NCBI GenBank assembly: GCA_016210895.1
Contig: JACQTG010000186.1
Coordinates: 1 to 6,202 of the forward strand
Length of the DNA stretch: 6,202 nt
Reading direction: 5' to 3'
Source: Acidobacteriota bacterium
GTDB taxonomy: Bacteria > Acidobacteriota > Terriglobia > Acidoferrales > 2-02-FULL-67-57
Shown here: positions 5,721-6,202 of the stretch, in pieces
Numbering within the stretch: the stretch's first letter is position 1
How the letters are laid out: each line of letters opens with the position of its first letter
The notes under the pieces: generated by a model
What the model was told of the DNA's origin: nothing
Database searches by the model: none
Seen by the model: the letters and a program-made list of their open reading frames with translations, nothing else
Program-made: the position numbers and the translations under genes

Positions 5721-5727
5721 CTCGCTG

Positions 5728-6202
5728 CTACTCGAGGTAGACGCGGGGGACGCGGGGGCCGAGGCCGGTCAGTATTTCCGAGGCGACACTGCCCAGCGTG
5801 CGCGCGGGCTCAGTCGGCGGGATCGCCGCCTGGCCGGATTCGCCAATCAAGATGGCTTCATCGCCCGGCTGTGCCTCGGGGACCTCGGTGAGGTCGATGT
5901 GGGTCAGGTCCATTCCGATCGTGCCCACAACCGGGGCATAGCGACCCCGCACGATGACGCGGCTGCGGCCGCTCAAGCCGCGCCGCCAGCCGTGGCCGTA
6001 GCCGATCGGCAGCAGGCCCATGCGTGCCAGCCGCGGCGTCACGAAGCGGGCCCCATAGCCAACGGTGGCTCCGGCAGGAAATGCGCGGATGGTATAAATG
6101 CGCGCCTTGAGGGTCAGCGCCGGGCGCACCGGCCACTCGCGGTAGAACTCCGCCGTGCGGTCGTTCCCATTGAAGGTGAAAAACGAGAGATACCCGTAGA
6201 GC
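5728..6202 (-). CDS. alr: Alanine racemase, C-terminal part (cut by window edge)
   Basis: The last 157 residues of a PLP-dependent alanine racemase, which interconverts L- and D-alanine for peptidoglycan synthesis in the cytoplasm. The frame runs off the right edge, so the N-terminal barrel and the PLP lysine are outside the window. The fragment begins LYGYLSFFTF, the end of the barrel, and continues into RPALTLKARIYTIR and the C-terminal beta domain. The catalytic tyrosine is in VGYGARF (fragment residue about 49), followed by LLPIGYGHGWRR and the substrate-pocket Met-Asp in GTIGMDL (about 96-98). The GYADGY motif common in the family reads GYGHGW here, a modest change. The protein ends GPRVPRVYLE, as expected, so the 3' end is complete. 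It is probably a separate transcription unit from the PIN-TRAM gene because a strong promoter lies between them. Confidence 0.93.
   Translation of the reverse strand, partial: LYGYLSFFTFNGNDRTAEFYREWPVRPALTLKARIYTIRAFPAGATVGYGARFVTPRLARMGLLPIGYGHGWRRGLSGRSRVIVRGRYAPVVGTIGMDLTHIDLTEVPEAQPGDEAILIGESGQAAIPPTEPARTLGSVASEILTGLGPRVPRVYLE

Overview
This is a GC-rich bacterial window (about 60-65% G+C by eye). It carries one gene on the + strand (233-469), and everything from 487 to the right edge is on the - strand. Read in the - direction, the order is: alanine racemase (C-terminal part, cut by the window edge), a membrane PIN-TRAM protein (YacL type), ispD, ispF, a 57-residue very basic small protein, a glutamyl-tRNA-synthetase-like protein, a four-helix zinc-ribbon membrane protein and a secreted or anchored cupin. 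The FmdB-type zinc ribbon at the left converges on the cupin gene. The lineage cannot be fixed from the sequence alone. Base composition, the FmdB tail (CGTCGDPRGPGSC) and the gene mix would suit Acidobacteriota or a similar lineage, but that is an inference of modest confidence.

The core of the window is the conserved block PIN-TRAM (yacL) - ispD - ispF - gltX, best known from Bacillus. ispD and ispF supply consecutive-pathway enzymes of the MEP isoprenoid route and lie one base apart, with the ispF ribosome site inside the ispD 3' end. A good extended -10 promoter precedes the PIN-TRAM gene and could drive the block. A second, weaker promoter candidate sits between ispF and the small basic gene, next to a 23-bp dyad.

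The most unusual element is the gene in the gltX position. Its C-terminal two thirds is clearly a glutamyl-tRNA synthetase tRNA-binding and anticodon-binding region, with a recognisable GluRS N-terminus in front. About 170-190 residues of the catalytic core are missing, and both class I signatures (HIGH and KMSKR) are replaced. The frame is open from end to end, so it looks like a maintained pseudoenzyme rather than fresh wreckage. It may form one transcription unit with the zinc-ribbon membrane gene and the cupin gene (gaps of 28 and 12 bases).

The 147-base gap between alr and the PIN-TRAM gene holds two compact palindromes, neither followed by a T-run. No CRISPR array, tRNA, rRNA or transposable element was seen.
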